A stretch of DNA of 64,000 nucleotides, taken from NCBI RefSeq assembly GCF_005144715.1, contig NZ_SWKR01000002.1:744001-808000 (forward strand). The letters are read 5' to 3'. The DNA is from Sphingomonas baiyangensis. GTDB taxonomy: Bacteria; Pseudomonadota; Alphaproteobacteria; Sphingomonadales; Sphingomonadaceae. Of the stretch, positions 61,789 through 64,000 are shown in pieces. Each line of letters starts with the position of its first letter. The first letter of the stretch is position 1. Under the pieces are notes generated by a model. That model was given only the letters and a program-made list of their open reading frames with translations. It searched no databases and was not told the DNA's origin. Both the position numbers and the translations under genes were made by a program.

Positions 61789-62010
61789 TCAGGCCCTCCC
61801 TTGCGGCTTCAGGTCGACGACTGGCGTAAACTGGCGAGCGCAATCCTCTGCCGTTTCGCCGTAGACGATGATACACTCGCCAGTGATTCCGTGATCCGCC
61901 ATGTTAAAGCGGATTGGCTGGCCATTTTTTAGCCGGTCTATATTCCCCGCCTCCAAGCCCACAATTAGTAGTGGGCGACCATCAGCGGTCTTGCCGTGAG
62001 CGCGCATCAT
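61789..62010 (-). CDS. Small phage protein of unknown function
   Basis: The 73-residue protein begins MMRAHGKTADGRPLLIVGLE and contains LKNGQPIRFN and a central beta-rich region ITGECIIVYGETAEDCARQF. I recognise no named family. Its ATG overlaps the stop of the upstream gene (ATGA), and its stop lies two bases before the phosphatase-like gene's start. Confidence 0.65.
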   Translation of the reverse strand: MMRAHGKTADGRPLLIVGLEAGNIDRLKNGQPIRFNMADHGITGECIIVYGETAEDCARQFTPVVDLKPQGRA

Positions 62011-62510
62011 GCCTGTTCCACCTCCCCCATAGCGGGCGGGTGAAGGGCGAGGATGGCGTCGGCTCGCTTTCCGCCATCTGCTGCAAGCGCCTGTCGTCCT
62101 GCGTCTCCTTCGCTATGGATCAAGCGGCAAAGACGAGCCTGCTCACCATACCATGCGAGGGCTTCGCGAACGGGATTTGCTGCGGCCTTCTCGCCGAGCG
62201 CCAATCCTAACTTGAAGGCGCGTGCCCATGCCACGTCGCTGGCGTCTGCCTCCGCCATGATCTCGTCATCCGACAACGCGAGGATGCGGGCAACTTCCAC
62301 CTCCCGCCCCACCGTAGGGGTTGAAGCGCGGTGCTGCTCGACTGGCGGGGCGGCGAGGACTGCAAGGATGGCACTGCGAATTGTCCGGGCGTCGCCGTGC
62401 CGCATGTCCAATCCGAAATACGCCTTATCGTGGGTATCGTCGGGAACGACTGACAACGTGTCGGCTAAGTTGCGCAAAACTTCGACCGACGGATCGCTTC
62501 TATCCTGCAT
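62007..62510 (-). CDS. Phage protein of unknown function (167 aa)
   Basis: The protein begins MQDRSDPSVEVLRNLADTLS and is mainly helical, acidic and Ala-rich, with EVEVARILALSDDEIMAEAD and REALAWYGEQARLCRLIHSE. No catalytic motif is visible. The ATG at 62510 lies inside the 3' end of the upstream gene; the longer frame to 62627 would overlap that gene fully and is Pro/Ser-rich. Confidence 0.6.
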   Translation of the reverse strand: MQDRSDPSVEVLRNLADTLSVVPDDTHDKAYFGLDMRHGDARTIRSAILAVLAAPPVEQHRASTPTVGREVEVARILALSDDEIMAEADASDVAWARAFKLGLALGEKAAANPVREALAWYGEQARLCRLIHSEGDAGRQALAADGGKRADAILALHPPAMGEVEQA

Positions 62511-62739
62511 GGTGCTTGTCCTTGTTGAGATGGGCGCGGAGAGCGGGCAGGTCGGCGACCGGGCACCAATCCGGCGTATTCCATCGGGTATCGCCGACGC
62601 GCTTGCCGCCTCGATCGGGGTGGTCACAGTAGATGTCTGAACCGCTGTCCCCTTGGACGCGGTAGCTGACGCTCCGTTCGTGCCGACAGCCGAAGCAGGA
62701 GGCGCGGACAGTGACGTGCGGACCTTCTCGGGCGCTCAC
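62500..62739 (-). CDS. Cys-rich small phage protein (possible zinc ribbon)
   Basis: The 79-residue protein has four Cys in a metal-site-like arrangement: CFGC near residue 15, YCDHPDR near 38 and DWCPV near 58. This suggests a zinc-binding fold. Its start overlaps the upstream stop (ATGA). No function is known to me. Confidence 0.65.
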   Translation of the reverse strand: MSAREGPHVTVRASCFGCRHERSVSYRVQGDSGSDIYCDHPDRGGKRVGDTRWNTPDWCPVADLPALRAHLNKDKHHAG

Positions 62740-63098
62740 GGCTTCGGCTCATTGGTGAGAGTGGCGCGGGCGGCTGTGACGCGACGCAGGACTTCTCGAT
62801 TCAGATCGTCCTCACGATCAAACCGGAGCGAACCGGTCACTAGGTCAAGCGCTTCAGCCGCCGTGGCATTGCTCGCCTCAAGCGCCTCTACACGCGCTGC
62901 CAGTGTGGCGGTTGCTTCGATGCGGTGCTCTGCAAAAATGAGCACAGTTTTGCTGTTGTCCCATTCGCCCGAGCAGATGAGCTCGCGCAGTCGCTTGGCG
63001 CGATAATCCGTTTCCGGCAGGCTTGAAGTGTACAGTCGATGACGCAGCGCCGCCTCCCGATCGCACTGCTCAACGATCGCTTTGGTTGTGTCGGTCAT
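62736..63098 (-). CDS. Phage protein with coiled-coil potential (120 aa)
   Basis: The protein starts MTDTTKAIVEQCDREAALRH. A helical stretch ATATLAARVEALEASNATAA could form a coiled coil. No catalytic motif is visible. It overlaps both neighbours by four bases, so it belongs to one transcript with them. Confidence 0.6.
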   Translation of the reverse strand: MTDTTKAIVEQCDREAALRHRLYTSSLPETDYRAKRLRELICSGEWDNSKTVLIFAEHRIEATATLAARVEALEASNATAAEALDLVTGSLRFDREDDLNREVLRRVTAARATLTNEPKP

Positions 63099-63451
63099 TG
63101 CAGCGTGTCCCCTGCCCGCTCGTCCGCGTCGAACGGCACGTCGCTCTCGTCGCCGGCAACGTCGTCGGTATCGCGGACGGCCACCGACACGCGTACGTCG
63201 AGCGGGAGCGACTTCTGCTCCTCGATCGCATCCTCGTATACGCGCAGCAGATCGTCGAACGCCTGTGTCTGGCCCTCGCCGTTCTTCCGGCGCTTGAGGA
63301 TCGCGGCGATCACGTTGGTATCGAAGCCATCCTCCTTCGCGAGCTTCTTGCGCTCGTTGAAGTCCTGGGCGGCCTCGTCCTTCGCTTCCTGCAGGCGTTC
63401 GAGCGAGCGGATGTGATTGTAGAGCGCGGAGGCGCGGTTATCGCCGAGCAT
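63095..63451 (-). CDS. DUF2312 / GapR-like DNA-binding protein
   Basis: The 118-residue protein begins MLGDNRASALYNHIRSLERL and continues with a coiled-coil helix and EDGFDTNVIAAILKRRKNGE, the DUF2312 core. In Caulobacter GapR, the studied member of DUF2312, the protein binds overtwisted AT-rich DNA at replication forks. This copy is carried on a mobile element. A C-terminal acidic tail (residues about 88-118) is additional. The start lies one base after the stop of the upstream ATPase-like gene. Confidence 0.8.
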   Translation of the reverse strand: MLGDNRASALYNHIRSLERLQEAKDEAAQDFNERKKLAKEDGFDTNVIAAILKRRKNGEGQTQAFDDLLRVYEDAIEEQKSLPLDVRVSVAVRDTDDVAGDESDVPFDADERAGDTLQ

Positions 63452-63452
63452 G

Positions 63453-64000
63453 TCAGTCGTCTCCAAAGAGGCTTTCGGCCACGCGAGGGGTGGGAGCGGG
63501 AGAGGAAGCAGCGGGCGACGATACCTCCTCCCCCTGGCCGTCGAGCGGGGACGCAGCCGGATCCGGCTCCCCATCCTCGGCGGATTTCTTGCGACGACGG
63601 CCGGTGTCGATCGGCTCGGGCGTGGGGGCACCGGCGATCGCGCCATCCTCCATCACGATCCCGACCTTGCCCGAGCTGTCGACCGCCTCGACCCACAGCT
63701 GGAAGCCGTGCGCCTCGGCCATCTCGGCGAGCATCTTCTCGCCTTCCTCGTCGAGCAGCGAGCCGTCGCGCACGAGCATGACGCGCAGCTTCGGGTTGCC
63801 GGCCATGCCGATCGCGGTAGAAACGCGCAGCTGCTCGGCGCTGCTTGCCTGGTCGAACGGCTCGCCGTTGAACAGCACGACGCCCTCGGCGAACGACAAC
63901 CCGGCGACGGGCATTTCGGCCTTGGCGAACGCATCGGCGATCTGCTTCGTGCGGCTGTCCATTTTCGCCGTGAGCGCATCGGCCTTCGCACGGAGGTTCT
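63453..64000 (-). CDS. C-terminal part of an SMC-like AAA ATPase (5' end off window)
   Basis: Only the last about 182 codons are in the window; the frame stays open past the internal ATG at 63962 to base 64000. A coiled-coil tail (LRAKADALTAKMDSRTKQIA) leads into a domain with SSAEQLRVSTAI, resembling the ABC signature, and LRVMLVRDGSLLDEEG, resembling Walker B and the D-loop. The last about 60 residues are Pro/Ala/Ser/Glu-rich and end ESLFGDD, a possible clamp- or SSB-type interaction tail. Phages carry such ATPases in recombination modules. Confidence 0.7.
   Translation of the reverse strand, partial: NLRAKADALTAKMDSRTKQIADAFAKAEMPVAGLSFAEGVVLFNGEPFDQASSAEQLRVSTAIGMAGNPKLRVMLVRDGSLLDEEGEKMLAEMAEAHGFQLWVEAVDSSGKVGIVMEDGAIAGAPTPEPIDTGRRRKKSAEDGEPDPAASPLDGQGEEVSSPAASSPAPTPRVAESLFGDD

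Larger units (their letters stand above)
59123..64000 (-). mobile_element. Prophage or integrative element end, inserted at tRNA-Glu (continues off window)
   Basis: From 59133 to the end of the window all ten genes run toward the tRNA on the minus strand and overlap or nearly abut. They are an integrase, a small HTH protein, a second recombinase-like protein, a phosphatase-like protein, four small unknown proteins, a DUF2312 protein and an ATPase fragment. Small size, high overlap and lower GC (most visible at 61380-62740) fit a temperate phage early region. The far boundary and the second att copy are outside the window. Confidence 0.8.

Overview
The window looks like chromosomal DNA of a high-GC alphaproteobacterium, most likely a Sphingomonas-like member of the Sphingomonadaceae. 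The basis is a DivL-type pseudo-histidine kinase, alphaproteobacterial AddAB in place of RecBCD, AmgK/MurU cell-wall recycling, a lon-hup-tRNA-Val block, a TonB receptor paired with a surface lipoprotein, a DUF2312/GapR-like gene, and very dense coding with many 4-8 nt stop/start overlaps. This assignment is by gene content only.

Layout. 1-2388: 5' part of dnaE (minus strand). 2542-14821: plus-strand chain divL, tsaE, amgK, murU, addB, addA, amn; divL through addA are nearly all stop/start coupled. 14828-21155: minus-strand run with DUF808, a DOMON-like protein, a NamZ-type exo-muramidase, a nucleotidyltransferase-like membrane protein, DUF2336, and a histidine-kinase-like protein without the phospho-acceptor His. 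21286-22606: a scar with a truncated lipase-like gene and its lipoprotein neighbour. 22786-34209: mixed housekeeping (dcd, membrane-anchored SET protein, gamma carbonic anhydrase, trxB, tRNA-Met, RNA-ligase-like, kup, Lrp/ald pair, amino acid dehydrogenase, tRNA-His). 34397-39812: a prolyl-hydroxylase-like oxygenase, then a TonB receptor/lipoprotein operon preceded by two tandem PHO-box-like sites. 39888-45809: tRNA-Val, hup, lon, M1 peptidase, aminotransferase. 45906-54379: a catabolic operon for CoA-activated aromatic acids, best explained as the 2-aminobenzoyl-CoA (anthranilate) hybrid pathway, ending in glutaryl-CoA dehydrogenase and two further genes. 54490-58988: RcnB-like protein, second prolyl-hydroxylase-like oxygenase, methyltransferase, recJ. 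59048-64000: tRNA-Glu and the integration end of a prophage or integrative element that runs off the window.

How the parts fit. Peptidoglycan recycling appears twice: NamZ can release MurNAc, and AmgK plus MurU convert MurNAc to UDP-MurNAc. AddAB and RecJ are recombination nucleases. Two proteins with kinase folds have lost the phospho-acceptor histidine (Tyr in one, Arg in the other), so both are probably signalling scaffolds or modulators. The catabolic operon carries a ring monooxygenase/reductase, beta-oxidation-like enzymes, a thioesterase, a RidA-type imine deaminase and glutaryl-CoA dehydrogenase. The deaminase argues for an amino-substituted substrate. The mobile element carries one intact tyrosine recombinase and, overlapping a small HTH gene, a second one lacking key catalytic residues. 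No stretch above 300 bases lacks a gene or site. No rRNA, CRISPR array or insertion sequence was seen.
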